Positions 1 through 7,840 of a stretch of 26,120 nucleotides of DNA are shown one piece after another. Under the pieces are notes generated by a model. It did not search any database. It was not told the DNA's origin and saw only the letters and a program-made list of their open reading frames with translations. The first letter of the stretch is position 1; every line of letters starts with the position of its first letter. A program made the translations under genes and the position numbers. The stretch comes from JBBSEZ01 sp038239195 (GTDB taxonomy: Bacteria; Planctomycetota; Planctomycetia; Gemmatales; Gemmataceae): positions 1 through 26,120 of the forward strand of contig JBBSEZ010000092.1 of NCBI GenBank assembly GCA_038239195.1, read 5' to 3'.

Positions 1-24
1 ACTCGGCCCACCCTACGAGCTAAA

Positions 25-603
25 TCAGGCGTGCAGCTTCCGCACCATCTGCACCAGCTTGGTGGCGACGCCTTCGACCGTCGCCTGCTGCTTGGCGTCC
101 TTGAGGGCCCCTTCGGGCGTGAATGCCTCGAAGGCGCGCGAGATGGCGAGCTGATCGGGCAGCACGAGGACGTCGATGTTGCTGAGGATTGAGCGCACGG
201 TGACCAGGCCGCGCAGCCCGCCGAGCGCGCCGGGCGAGGCGGCGAGCAGGGCGGCGACCTTGCCGGTGAACGGCCACTCGGCCAGCGGGCCCGGCCCCTT
301 GCGCGACACCCAGTCGATGCTGTTCTTCAGCACAGCGCTGATCGAGCTGTTGTACTCGGGGCAGGACAGGAGCAGGCCGTTGTGCGACAGGAACAGCTCC
401 TTGAGCTTCTGCGCGGGCGCCGGCATGCCCTCGGCGGCCTCGAGGTCCTCGTCGAAGAGGGGCATGGGGTAGTCGCGCAGGTCGATGAGCGTGACCTCGG
501 CGCCGGCGCCGCGCGCGGCGGTCGCGGCGAGGTGGACGAGCTTCTTGTTGTACGACCCGGTGCGCGTGCTCCCGGCGAAGGCGAGGATTTTCGGCGCGGG
601 CAT
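25..603 (-). CDS. NADPH-dependent FMN reductase (flavodoxin-like)
   Basis: This 192-residue cytoplasmic protein belongs to the NADPH-dependent FMN/azo/quinone reductase family, which moves electrons from NAD(P)H through bound FMN to flavin, quinone or similar acceptors. The N-terminal strand ILAFAGSTRTGSYNKK (about residues 6-21) is the phosphate-binding loop of the flavodoxin-like fold. The motif CPEYNSSISAVLKNSIDW (about residues 81-98) carries the P-E-Y-N signature that contacts the isoalloxazine ring. The length is normal for the family. I chose the ATG at 603 because AAGGAG lies 8 nt upstream of it and homology begins there; the open frame continues to 819 but that part is low-complexity. 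The gene is divergent from the protease gene, with 209 nt between them. The natural substrate cannot be told from sequence. Confidence 0.9.
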   Translation of the reverse strand: MPAPKILAFAGSTRTGSYNKKLVHLAATAARGAGAEVTLIDLRDYPMPLFDEDLEAAEGMPAPAQKLKELFLSHNGLLLSCPEYNSSISAVLKNSIDWVSRKGPGPLAEWPFTGKVAALLAASPGALGGLRGLVTVRSILSNIDVLVLPDQLAISRAFEAFTPEGALKDAKQQATVEGVATKLVQMVRKLHA

Positions 604-812
604 TCGGTCGGCTCCTTCAGAAGACGGCGAAGACGAGGAGGAGAGGGGCCTCGCGGAAAGGGCCCTGTCACTTCTAGAGGATCCTCGGCTGGGGGCCAGG
701 GCCTTGCTCCTTCTGCCGTCGTTGATCTTCCGGGGTGGTCGCGTCGGATGACGGGTGTTGTCCTCCCCTTCGGGCCTCACACCGTCTCGCCGGGCCCCCC
801 TGGAGATAGACC

Positions 813-3320
813 ATGCCACGCCGACTGGCCGCCTCGTTCCTCTTGCTCTCGATACTGCTGCCGGCCCTGGCGGAGGAAGGGCCGGGCGTCGTTCGGCGCG
901 GCAAGGCGGCCACCGCTCTCGTGGTGACAGCGTCGGGCCGGGGCTTCGGCTCCGCTTTCTGCATCGACGCGGCAGGCTTCTTCGTCACCAACGAGCACGT
1001 TGTCCGCGGCCTCCCGGCCGGGCGGGCCCTCTCCCTGGTCCTCCATCCCGGCGACGACGACGAGAAGGTCGTGCGGGCCACCGTCGTGCGCTCCGACGTC
1101 GATGCCGACCTGGCCCTTTTGAAGGTCGAGGGCGTCAAGGGCCTGACCGTCCTGGAGCTCGGCGACGTGACGGGCCTGGAGGAGACGGCGCAGGTCACGG
1201 CCTTCGGCTACCCGTTCGGCGACCTCCTGGCCGTCAAGGGCCGGAAGTACCCCAGCATCAGCGTCAACGTCGGGCGAATCACCGCCCTGCGCAAGGAGAA
1301 GAAGCAGTTGACGTCGATTCAACTCGACGCCGCGCTCAACCCCGGCAACTCCGGCGGGCCCGTCCTCGACGCCAAGGGGAAGGTGATCGGCATCGTCCGG
1401 GCCGGCGTCCGCGGGGCAGGCGTGAACGTCTCCATCCCCGTCACCCGCCTGGAGGCGTTCCTCGACAGGCCGGAGGTCGCGTTCGCCCCACCCCCCATCG
1501 CCCACGCCAGGCGGCACGTCCCGACGGAATTCACGATCCGGCTTGTCTCTTTCGGCAAGGCGAAGGCGAAGTCGGTGGAGGTCGCGCTCGTCGCCGGCGC
1601 CAGCGAGCGCAAGTTCCTCCCCGCGGCGGGGAAGGGGCACCTACTCCTTCACCGCGGCGCCGGTCCCGCCCCGCGAAGGCGCCCTGCAAGTACCCCTGAA
1701 CCTGATCTTCCCCAGCGGGCGGATTCAGTGCGCCGTCAAGGACCAGACGTTCGAGCTGGGCAAGAAGACGTTCCGCCTCAGCGAGGTGCGCTCGATCGTC
1801 AACGGGAAGCAGACGACCGTCGTCACGCGCGACGGCGCGGAGGTGTCCGGGGCAGCGTCGGGGCTGGGGACGGTGCGCGGCGAGCTGGGCGGCCACAGCG
1901 TCAACGTGGACCTGGGCAAGGCGCCGAGGATCGTCGTCGAGGAAGCCGAGCAAGCGGTCGATCAGGTCGAATATACGATCAGCGTGCGGCAGGGCGGCAA
2001 GGTCGTCAACCGCCTGGCTGGCGCCCTCGAGATCGAGGGCCGGCCAGCCACCGGCTCGCCGGTCGCGCCTGCGAAAATCGAGCCTCCGACGCTGGCGGGA
2101 GAGAAGACGGTCGTCCGCCTGCCTGCGGCGATCGAGCAGCTTGCGGTGGGGGGCGCTACCTGGTGCTGCACCTGAAGCGCCCGAACAAACTGGCCGTCTT
2201 CGACGTCGCCGAGGCCAAGGTGGTTCGCTACCTCCCGGCCCCGGCGGGCGACTTCCTCTTCGCCGCTAGCGCCGAGAAGCTGGTCGTCGTCGTGCCGGGC
2301 AAGAAGCTCCTGGAGCGCTGGGACCTCCGGACGTTCGAGAAGGAGCGCTCGGTGCCGCTGCCGGTGGACTTCGCGCCAGCCCGAATCGCCCTGGGCAGCC
2401 AGTCGGCGGGGCCGCTGCTGCTCTGGGCGCCGGTGGACCACACGGCCCTGATCGGCCTCGACACGTTGAAGAAGCTGGCCGTGCCGCTCAAAATCCTGGG
2501 AAGAGTTGACCCCCACGGGCTGGAGGTTGAGGCTTGCCCCGACGGCAGCGCCTTCACTGTCTGGTTCCGTCGGCAGCACACCGACGAGCCTTCGCGCTTC
2601 GGGTTGTTCCGCCTGCACGGCGACACGGTGACCTCTCGCCACGGGCTGTCGCTGCTGGCGCCCTGCCACGCGAGCATCGACGGGGGGCCGGTGTTCACCG
2701 GCGACGGCAACGTCTACACGGGGGACATGAAACGGATCGATGCGCCGGCCCTCAAAGGCGCGACGCTGCTGCCGGTGCAGAACAGCTACGTGGTGGCGGC
2801 GCGCTGGGAGGGCAAGGAGCGGAAGGCCCGGCTGGCGGTGCATCTGACGTCCGACCTGAAGGAGGCGTTCAAGATCGGGAAGGTGGAGGAACTGGACGGC
2901 CTGGTGACCGACCCCACCGACCCCAACCTGTTCGGCTACGACAGGCGGATTCACCTTCTCCCCTCGGCGGGCGTGCTCCTGACCATCCCGGCGACGAATG
3001 ACCAGATCGTCGTGCGCAAGCTCGACGTCGAGGCGGCGCTGAAGAAATCGGCCCTCGACTACCTCTTCGTTGCGTCGGTCCAGGTGCGGCGGGCGGTCAA
3101 GGGGGCGGCGTACGCCTACCAGGTGGAGGTGAAGTCGAAAAAGGGCAAGGTGGTCTACCGCCTGGACAGCGGGCCCGAGGGGATGCGCATTTCGGCGGCG
3201 GGGAAATTGACCTGGGCGGTGCCCGCCGACTTCGGCGAGGACGAGGCGTCGGTGGTGCTGTCGATTCGCGACGCCTCGGGGCAGGAGGTGTTTCACGCGT
3301 TCGGCATCCGCTGCCGGTAG
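813..3320 (+). CDS. Secreted trypsin-like (HtrA-type) serine protease with propeller-like C-terminal half; two compensating frameshifts
   Basis: The protein starts with a signal peptide (about residues 1-21) followed by an S1C/HtrA-like protease domain. The triad is visible: His62 in TNEHVV, Asp99 in DADLALLKV and Ser180 in GNSGGP. From about residue 450 there are beta-propeller-like segments (GRYLVLHLK, KLAVFDV, RWDLRTFEKE), and the last 70 residues look like a cadherin/Ig-type domain. As written, frame 3 is open from 813 to 3320 (835 aa), but between about 1637 and 2150 it reads as Arg/Gly-rich nonsense. The sensible protein there (for example LNLIFPSGRIQCAVKDQTFE) is one frame over. Removing one G from the run at 1634-1637 and adding one to the run at 2148-2153 restores a continuous protein. 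GGAG lies 7 nt before the ATG. It heads the collinear plus-strand cluster. No PDZ domain is evident. Confidence 0.82.
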   Translation: MPRRLAASFLLLSILLPALAEEGPGVVRRGKAATALVVTASGRGFGSAFCIDAAGFFVTNEHVVRGLPAGRALSLVLHPGDDDEKVVRATVVRSDVDADLALLKVEGVKGLTVLELGDVTGLEETAQVTAFGYPFGDLLAVKGRKYPSISVNVGRITALRKEKKQLTSIQLDAALNPGNSGGPVLDAKGKVIGIVRAGVRGAGVNVSIPVTRLEAFLDRPEVAFAPPPIAHARRHVPTEFTIRLVSFGKAKAKSVEVALVAGASERKFLPAAGKGHLLLHRGAGPAPRRRPASTPEPDLPQRADSVRRQGPDVRAGQEDVPPQRGALDRQREADDRRHARRRGGVRGSVGAGDGARRAGRPQRQRGPGQGAEDRRRGSRASGRSGRIYDQRAAGRQGRQPPGWRPRDRGPASHRLAGRACENRASDAGGREDGRPPACGDRAACGGGRYLVLHLKRPNKLAVFDVAEAKVVRYLPAPAGDFLFAASAEKLVVVVPGKKLLERWDLRTFEKERSVPLPVDFAPARIALGSQSAGPLLLWAPVDHTALIGLDTLKKLAVPLKILGRVDPHGLEVEACPDGSAFTVWFRRQHTDEPSRFGLFRLHGDTVTSRHGLSLLAPCHASIDGGPVFTGDGNVYTGDMKRIDAPALKGATLLPVQNSYVVAARWEGKERKARLAVHLTSDLKEAFKIGKVEELDGLVTDPTDPNLFGYDRRIHLLPSAGVLLTIPATNDQIVVRKLDVEAALKKSALDYLFVASVQVRRAVKGAAYAYQVEVKSKKGKVVYRLDSGPEGMRISAAGKLTWAVPADFGEDEASVVLSIRDASGQEVFHAFGIRCR

Positions 3321-3445
3321 GCGATCGTTGAACGGCGCCCGCCGTCGCACCCTTGTTTCGCGAGCGGATGCCTTTCGAGGTTGCGGCGCGCAGGCTTGCG
3401 CGAGAAGATGTACCACAACCACATCCGATTGCCAGCGAGGTGCCC

Positions 3446-4015
3446 ATGCCCGACGTCACGACTCTTCTGCAGAGCTACTGGGACGATCCCGTCTCCCGAG
3501 AGGAAGTCCATCGCCGCGTGGTCGCCGAACTGCACCGGCGCGCCGAGGCGTGCTTGCGCGGGGCGGGCCCGCACACCCTCGAGCCCGCCGCGCTCGTGAG
3601 CGAGGCGTTTCTCAAGATCTTCAAGGGGGCGACGATTCCCTGGAAGGACCGCAACCACTTCTTTGCCTTCATGTTCTCGGCCATGAAGCAGGTGTTGATC
3701 GACCACGCCCGCAAGAAGAACGCCCAGAAACGCAAACGCGACGTCCCCCATTTCGAGGTCCGCGAGGACGACCGTGTCGCCGACGACGATCTCGAGGCCG
3801 CCATCCTCATTGCCGATGTGCTAGAGAAATTATCTCAGGAATCGCCCCTGACGGCCCGGATCGTCGGCCTCCTGTACTGCGAACAGCGCACCTTTGCGGA
3901 AATTGCCGAGCTGTTGCGCGCCCACGAAGGGCTCACTCTGACCGCCCAGGACGTGGAGCGCCACTGGCAGCTCGCCCAGGCGCGGATTTATCAGGTCGTC
4001 ATGGGGAAGAAGTGA
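3446..4015 (+). CDS. ECF-type RNA polymerase sigma factor (Sigma70_ECF / TIGR02999-like)
   Basis: This 189-residue protein is an alternative sigma factor that would direct RNA polymerase to specific promoters. It follows the pattern of the planctomycete/acidobacterial Sigma70_ECF family: DVTTLLQSYW at the start, HTLEPAALVSEAFLKIF (region 2), FFAFMFSAMKQVLIDHARKK (end of region 2), and a C-terminal helix-turn-helix region with TFAEIAELL and a final helix in DVERHWQLAQARIYQ (region 4). The ATG at 3446 was chosen because homology starts there and GAGG lies 5 nt upstream; an in-frame upstream start at 3353 adds only unconserved sequence. Its TGA (4013-4015) is immediately followed by the kinase ATG, with no gap, so the pair is probably co-translated. 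Known relatives of this group are commonly encoded next to Ser/Thr kinases, which are thought to control them; that control here is inferred. Confidence 0.9.
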   Translation: MPDVTTLLQSYWDDPVSREEVHRRVVAELHRRAEACLRGAGPHTLEPAALVSEAFLKIFKGATIPWKDRNHFFAFMFSAMKQVLIDHARKKNAQKRKRDVPHFEVREDDRVADDDLEAAILIADVLEKLSQESPLTARIVGLLYCEQRTFAEIAELLRAHEGLTLTAQDVERHWQLAQARIYQVVMGKK

Positions 4016-6160
4016 ATGACCGCCCATCAGGAGCGCATCGACCAACTCTTTCTTGCCGCCCTCGGGCTGCTCGCGCCGGACCGAGAAGCGTTCCTCCGCA
4101 GTCGCTGTCCGGAGGAGCCAGAGATCGTCGCCGAGGTGCAGGCCCTTCTGCGGGCCTCCCGGGAAGTGGCTGCCGGGCACCTCGAACAGCACCCAGGGCT
4201 CGCCCTCTTCACCCACCTGCTCGGGACGAAGCGGGACGATCCCGCGCCCTCCCAGCTCGGCCACTATCGGATCGAATGCGAGATCGGCCGGGGCGGCATG
4301 GGCCGCGTCTTTCGGGCCTGGGACGCCCGGCTCCAACGCCTCGTGGCCATCAAGATGCTCCCGCCAACCGCGAGCCTGGCGCCGGAAGCCCGGGCCCGCT
4401 TCGAGCGCGAGGTGGCCGCCCTCGGCCAGTTGCGCCACCCCCACGTCGTGGCCGCCTTACATGCCGACGCGATCGGCTCCTGCCATTTCCTCGTCATGGA
4501 GTACGTGGACGGGCAGGACCTCCAGCACCTGATCGATCGGGAAGGCCCCCTGCCGCCAGCCCGGGCCTGCGCGCTGATTCGTCAGGCGGCCCTGGGCTTG
4601 CAGCACCTGCACGACAAGGGCATCGTCCATCGGGACGTCAAACCGTCCAACTTGCTCCTGGCCGGCGACGGAACGGTCAAACTGCTCGACCTGGGCATCG
4701 CGCTCCTCCAGTCCGCTTCCGGGGCCGGGCCTTCGCTCACCGGGACCGGAGTGCCCCTCGGCACCGTGGACTACATGGCGCCCGAGCAGCAAGAGGGGCA
4801 TGGGGTGGGCGCCCGAGCAGACGTTTACGGTCTTGGATGCACGCTTTATTTCCTCCTGACCGGGCGCGCCCCCTTCGGCCATCACCAGGGCCTGGCCCGC
4901 AAGCTCCTGGCGCACCAGACGGAGGAGCCCCCACCCGTGCCCGGGCTTCGCGCTTCGCCCCTCGAGGGCGTCTTGCGACGGATGCTCGCCAAGGAGCCGG
5001 CGGAGCGGTTCGCCACCCCCACCGAGGTCATCCAGGCGTTGGACGCGACCTCGGCCGTTGCCCCTCCCGTGCCACCTCCTCTATCTGTCCCACTCGGTTG
5101 GACCAGGGCCCTGCTCGCCGGTTTTACGCTTCTCTTTGTGGTGGGCCTGTGCGGGGCCGCGTTGGTCCTCCGGCAGGCCACAACCAGGAGAGGCAACATG
5201 GGCGCCCCGCTCGAAGTCGTCAAGTTCTATCTGGAGCTAACCGCGTCGCTGTTCGCGGTGGCCGCCGGCCTTGCCGGGGGCTTCCTCGTCGTCCGGAAGC
5301 GGTTGTGCCTGGTCCACGTCCTGCTCGGAGCGCTCGCCCTGGCGTTCCTGATCACCGGCTGGTCTTCCCTTCGCTGGCTGGCCACGGGAGAGAAGCGCGA
5401 GCAGACAACGGAAGCCGAACCGGAACTGCGGCAGGTGTTCGGGGCCATGGACGCTCACCTGAAAGCGCTCCCCGAAGACCGACAGCGCCGGCAGCGCTTC
5501 TTCTGGCTGCCGGCCAGCCATTCCGATCCCTCGGCCGGCCGCGCTGCCCTGGAGGAGGTGCTGGGCAACCTGCGGGGCACAAAAGAACGAACGGGCCTCC
5601 AGCCAGTCGGCGAGGGAGGCCGGCTCTTCGTCGTGCCCCTGGCGGACATGGGTTGGGACGAGGACGACCACTGGCAGGAGTTGACGGCCCGCGATCCCTA
5701 CGCCTTGACCTACTTCAGCGCCGGCGACGTCGTGCTGCGGGCGCGGTTCGAGTCCGTCGCTGCCCGAACCGGCGAGCGCGTGCCTCTGCTCCGCGCCGAC
5801 TGGTTCGTGGTCGCGCTGGCAACAGAACCGGCCCTGTACGCGCGCCTGCGCCATGCGGAAGGGCGCGCGACGATCCCGGCGCACGAGACGATCGCGAAAG
5901 TCAGGGAGCGCTACGCGGGGCCGCTGGGCCCGCAGGCGGTCGCCGGGGAACTGAGCCTCCCCGACGACCGGGCGCTGTTCGACCGGCTCGATCCTGCCAC
6001 CTGGGACCGACTCGGCCTGTCCCCGCTGTTGCGACAGCAACCCATCTCCCGAGCGTCCTGGTCCGCCCTTCATCCGGACGGCACCTCGACCTTTCAGAAG
6101 TTGGCCGGGCAATTGCAGCTCGGCACGCCCCGGCGGCCCCGCACCGACAGCAATCCGTGA
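4016..6160 (+). CDS. Membrane Ser/Thr protein kinase with C-terminal sensor-like domain
   Basis: This 714-residue protein has a helical N-terminal segment of about 80 residues, typical of kinases paired with this sigma type. A Hanks-type kinase domain follows (about residues 83-345): glycine loop GRGGMG (about 90-95), Lys112 in VAIKML, HRDVKPSN (His about 204), DLG in place of DFG (about 224) and APEQ (about 255). All catalytic residues are present, so it should be active. Hydrophobic helices follow at about 362-385 and in a cluster at about 400-455, giving roughly three membrane passes. The last 260 residues contain ADMGWDEDDHW, YALTYF and LRADWFVVALATEPALY. These recall a domain I associate with planctomycete cytochrome-c-type exported proteins; that match is from memory. 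The start abuts the sigma factor stop. Its likely role is to sense a signal and phosphorylate the sigma factor or cluster products (inference). Confidence 0.92.
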   Translation: MTAHQERIDQLFLAALGLLAPDREAFLRSRCPEEPEIVAEVQALLRASREVAAGHLEQHPGLALFTHLLGTKRDDPAPSQLGHYRIECEIGRGGMGRVFRAWDARLQRLVAIKMLPPTASLAPEARARFEREVAALGQLRHPHVVAALHADAIGSCHFLVMEYVDGQDLQHLIDREGPLPPARACALIRQAALGLQHLHDKGIVHRDVKPSNLLLAGDGTVKLLDLGIALLQSASGAGPSLTGTGVPLGTVDYMAPEQQEGHGVGARADVYGLGCTLYFLLTGRAPFGHHQGLARKLLAHQTEEPPPVPGLRASPLEGVLRRMLAKEPAERFATPTEVIQALDATSAVAPPVPPPLSVPLGWTRALLAGFTLLFVVGLCGAALVLRQATTRRGNMGAPLEVVKFYLELTASLFAVAAGLAGGFLVVRKRLCLVHVLLGALALAFLITGWSSLRWLATGEKREQTTEAEPELRQVFGAMDAHLKALPEDRQRRQRFFWLPASHSDPSAGRAALEEVLGNLRGTKERTGLQPVGEGGRLFVVPLADMGWDEDDHWQELTARDPYALTYFSAGDVVLRARFESVAARTGERVPLLRADWFVVALATEPALYARLRHAEGRATIPAHETIAKVRERYAGPLGPQAVAGELSLPDDRALFDRLDPATWDRLGLSPLLRQQPISRASWSALHPDGTSTFQKLAGQLQLGTPRRPRTDSNP

Positions 6161-6265
6161 AACAATTGTCAGAGCGCGTTCCGTTTCGCGTATCTCTCTC
6201 TGAGGGCGCTCGCGGCCCGATGCGGCGAGCGCGTGCAAGGGCCCGGTCCACCGAAGGAGAGACCC

Positions 6266-7753
6266 ATGTCCAAGAGATCGTTTCGCGGGGGAGCGCCTGG
6301 CCTCCTGGTCCTGGCGGCCCTGCTGTTGGCGCCCCCCCCGGCCGGCGGCGCCGAGCCGCTCCGCCCCCGGTTGCAGGGCCCGGTGAAGGCCCTGGCGACC
6401 TACCTCCAGGGGGAGCGCATCCGGGCCGTCCATCTGGAACGGGTGCAAGGCCCCAGGCTGGCCTTGCCCGGCGCCACCCCGGCGGGCGTGCGCGACCTCC
6501 TGGCGGACCTGCTGAAGCAGCACGCCATCGCCCTCGACGCCAAGGCCGACCACGCGCTGCTGGTCGATTATAAGCGGGCGGGGCTCTCCAAGGGGCAGTT
6601 GACCAGCCTGACCGTCGAGCTGGTACTGGTCGATCGCAAGACCGGGGCCCGCCTGCGCGAGTGGTCCACGATCGTTCGCGACCCCCGGATTTTGGCCCAG
6701 CTCGGGGCGGAGGGCGACCTGCTGTCGATGAAGGGCGTCGCCCGCCGCCTGATCGAGGTGCTGGAAAAGCAGAAGGTGACCGCGATCTCGATTGGCTCGT
6801 TCCAGGGCCCCAACGAGGTCGATGGCGCGGGCATCGTCCACCGCCTGATCGTCGAATTGCGTGCCTCGACCGCCGCCGCATCGAAAATTGAGATCAAGCC
6901 GGGCGCCGCCCACGAGGTGCGCGGCGAGTATTCGCTGGCCGTCAAGGACGGCAAGGTATTGGCGATCAAACTGGAAGTTCGCCTGATGGACCGCCTGGGG
7001 GAGAAGGTGAGCGCCTTTCGCGAGGACGTCTCGCTCAGGCCCAAAGAGGAGGACGTGCTCGACCCCGTCGCCGGCCTGCTCGCCCCGCTCGCGGTCACCG
7101 CGGAGCTCTCGTCGAAGGACAGCGGCCAGGAACGACTCAACGAGGTCCCGAAAAAGCTGGTGAGCCCAACCGTCGTCGTCGATGGCAAGGCCCTGCGGAG
7201 CGTGAAGGGGAGCCCCTACGCCCTGGAGGTGCTGGTGAACGGGGCGGCCCAGGCGCCCCGGGTCGAGAAAGGCCAGGCCTTTTATGATTTGAAGAAGGGA
7301 CAGGCCTACCACCTCCGCATCGCGAACCGATCGCCCTACGACGCCGCCGTCGCGGTGGCCATCGACGGACTGTGCATCTTCGCCTTCAGCGACCACAAGG
7401 GCTATCGCCACGTGATCGTGCCCAAAGGCAAGGTGGCGGTCCTCAAGGGCTGGCACCGGAACAACAAGCAGTCCGACGAGTTCGAGATCACGGAATACTC
7501 CAAGAGCGCGGCGGCGTGCCCTCCCGCCCGACGCGCCGGGGTGGGGGCGCTCACGGTGACCTTTGCCCAGGCTTACGCCCCCAAGGAGAAGGTCCCGGAC
7601 GACGAACCCGCGCTCCGGGCCCGGCTCGACCGGGGCTCGAACCTGGCGACCGGGCGCGGTCGGGTCATCGACATGCCCTACGAAGAGGTGCTGCGACACG
7701 TCGGCGTGGTGCGCACGTCGATCAGCGCCCGCTACGTCCGCCCCGGCAAGTGA
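6266..7753 (+). CDS. Exported protein of unknown function with two related N-terminal domains
   Basis: This 495-residue protein starts with a clear signal peptide (positive SKRSFR, then a Leu/Ala-rich core ending near AGGAE). Two successive segments share a pattern: about residues 40-165 (LVDYKRAGLS, VELVLVDRKTG, REWSTIVRD) and about 170-300 (VRGEYSLAV, KLEVRLMDRLGEK, FREDVSL). Each suggests a strand-rich fold like those of periplasmic lipoprotein-type proteins such as CsgG or FlgT, but this is only a topological impression. The C-terminal part (about 310-430) has YHLRIANRSPYDAAVAVAID and KGWHRNNKQSDEFEI, a beta-sandwich pattern weakly resembling DUF4384-type domains. GGAG lies 7 nt before the ATG at 6266; the upstream in-frame start at 6233 lacks a comparable site and would not give a clean leader. 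I do not recognise a specific function. Confidence 0.82.
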   Translation: MSKRSFRGGAPGLLVLAALLLAPPPAGGAEPLRPRLQGPVKALATYLQGERIRAVHLERVQGPRLALPGATPAGVRDLLADLLKQHAIALDAKADHALLVDYKRAGLSKGQLTSLTVELVLVDRKTGARLREWSTIVRDPRILAQLGAEGDLLSMKGVARRLIEVLEKQKVTAISIGSFQGPNEVDGAGIVHRLIVELRASTAAASKIEIKPGAAHEVRGEYSLAVKDGKVLAIKLEVRLMDRLGEKVSAFREDVSLRPKEEDVLDPVAGLLAPLAVTAELSSKDSGQERLNEVPKKLVSPTVVVDGKALRSVKGSPYALEVLVNGAAQAPRVEKGQAFYDLKKGQAYHLRIANRSPYDAAVAVAIDGLCIFAFSDHKGYRHVIVPKGKVAVLKGWHRNNKQSDEFEITEYSKSAAACPPARRAGVGALTVTFAQAYAPKEKVPDDEPALRARLDRGSNLATGRGRVIDMPYEEVLRHVGVVRTSISARYVRPGK

Positions 7754-7775
7754 GGGCAGGACGCACGTGCGGCGC

Positions 7776-7794
7776 GCCCGGGGCTTGCCCGGGC
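7776..7794. other. GC hairpin between two cluster genes
   Basis: An inverted repeat GCCCGGG-GCTTG-CCCGGGC forms a 7-bp stem with a 5-nt loop, 23 nt after the stop of the exported protein and 46 nt before the next start. There is no T-run on either side, so it is not a classical intrinsic terminator. It may protect or attenuate the mRNA, or may simply reflect the high GC content. Confidence 0.35.
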
Positions 7795-7840
7795 CCTCGG
7801 TTTCCGAAGTGCAACCAGAAATTGGACGAAGGAGAACGCG

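Noticed and set aside
1..23. A TAA at 21-23 that might end a plus-strand gene entering the window
   Set aside because: Only seven codons are visible and no motif can be recognised in them.
673..684. TCTAGAGGATCC, identical to an XbaI-BamHI stretch of common cloning polylinkers
   Set aside because: The flanking bases do not match any polylinker I know (TCGGC follows instead of CCGGG), and the surrounding sequence has native composition, so a 12-nt chance match is more likely than vector contamination.
3321..3445. Possible ECF-type promoter motifs (GAAC-like followed by GTTTCG) before the sigma gene and again before 6266
   Set aside because: Spacing differs between the two sites (about 21 versus 19 nt) and the match is short, so autoregulation by this sigma factor is not supported.
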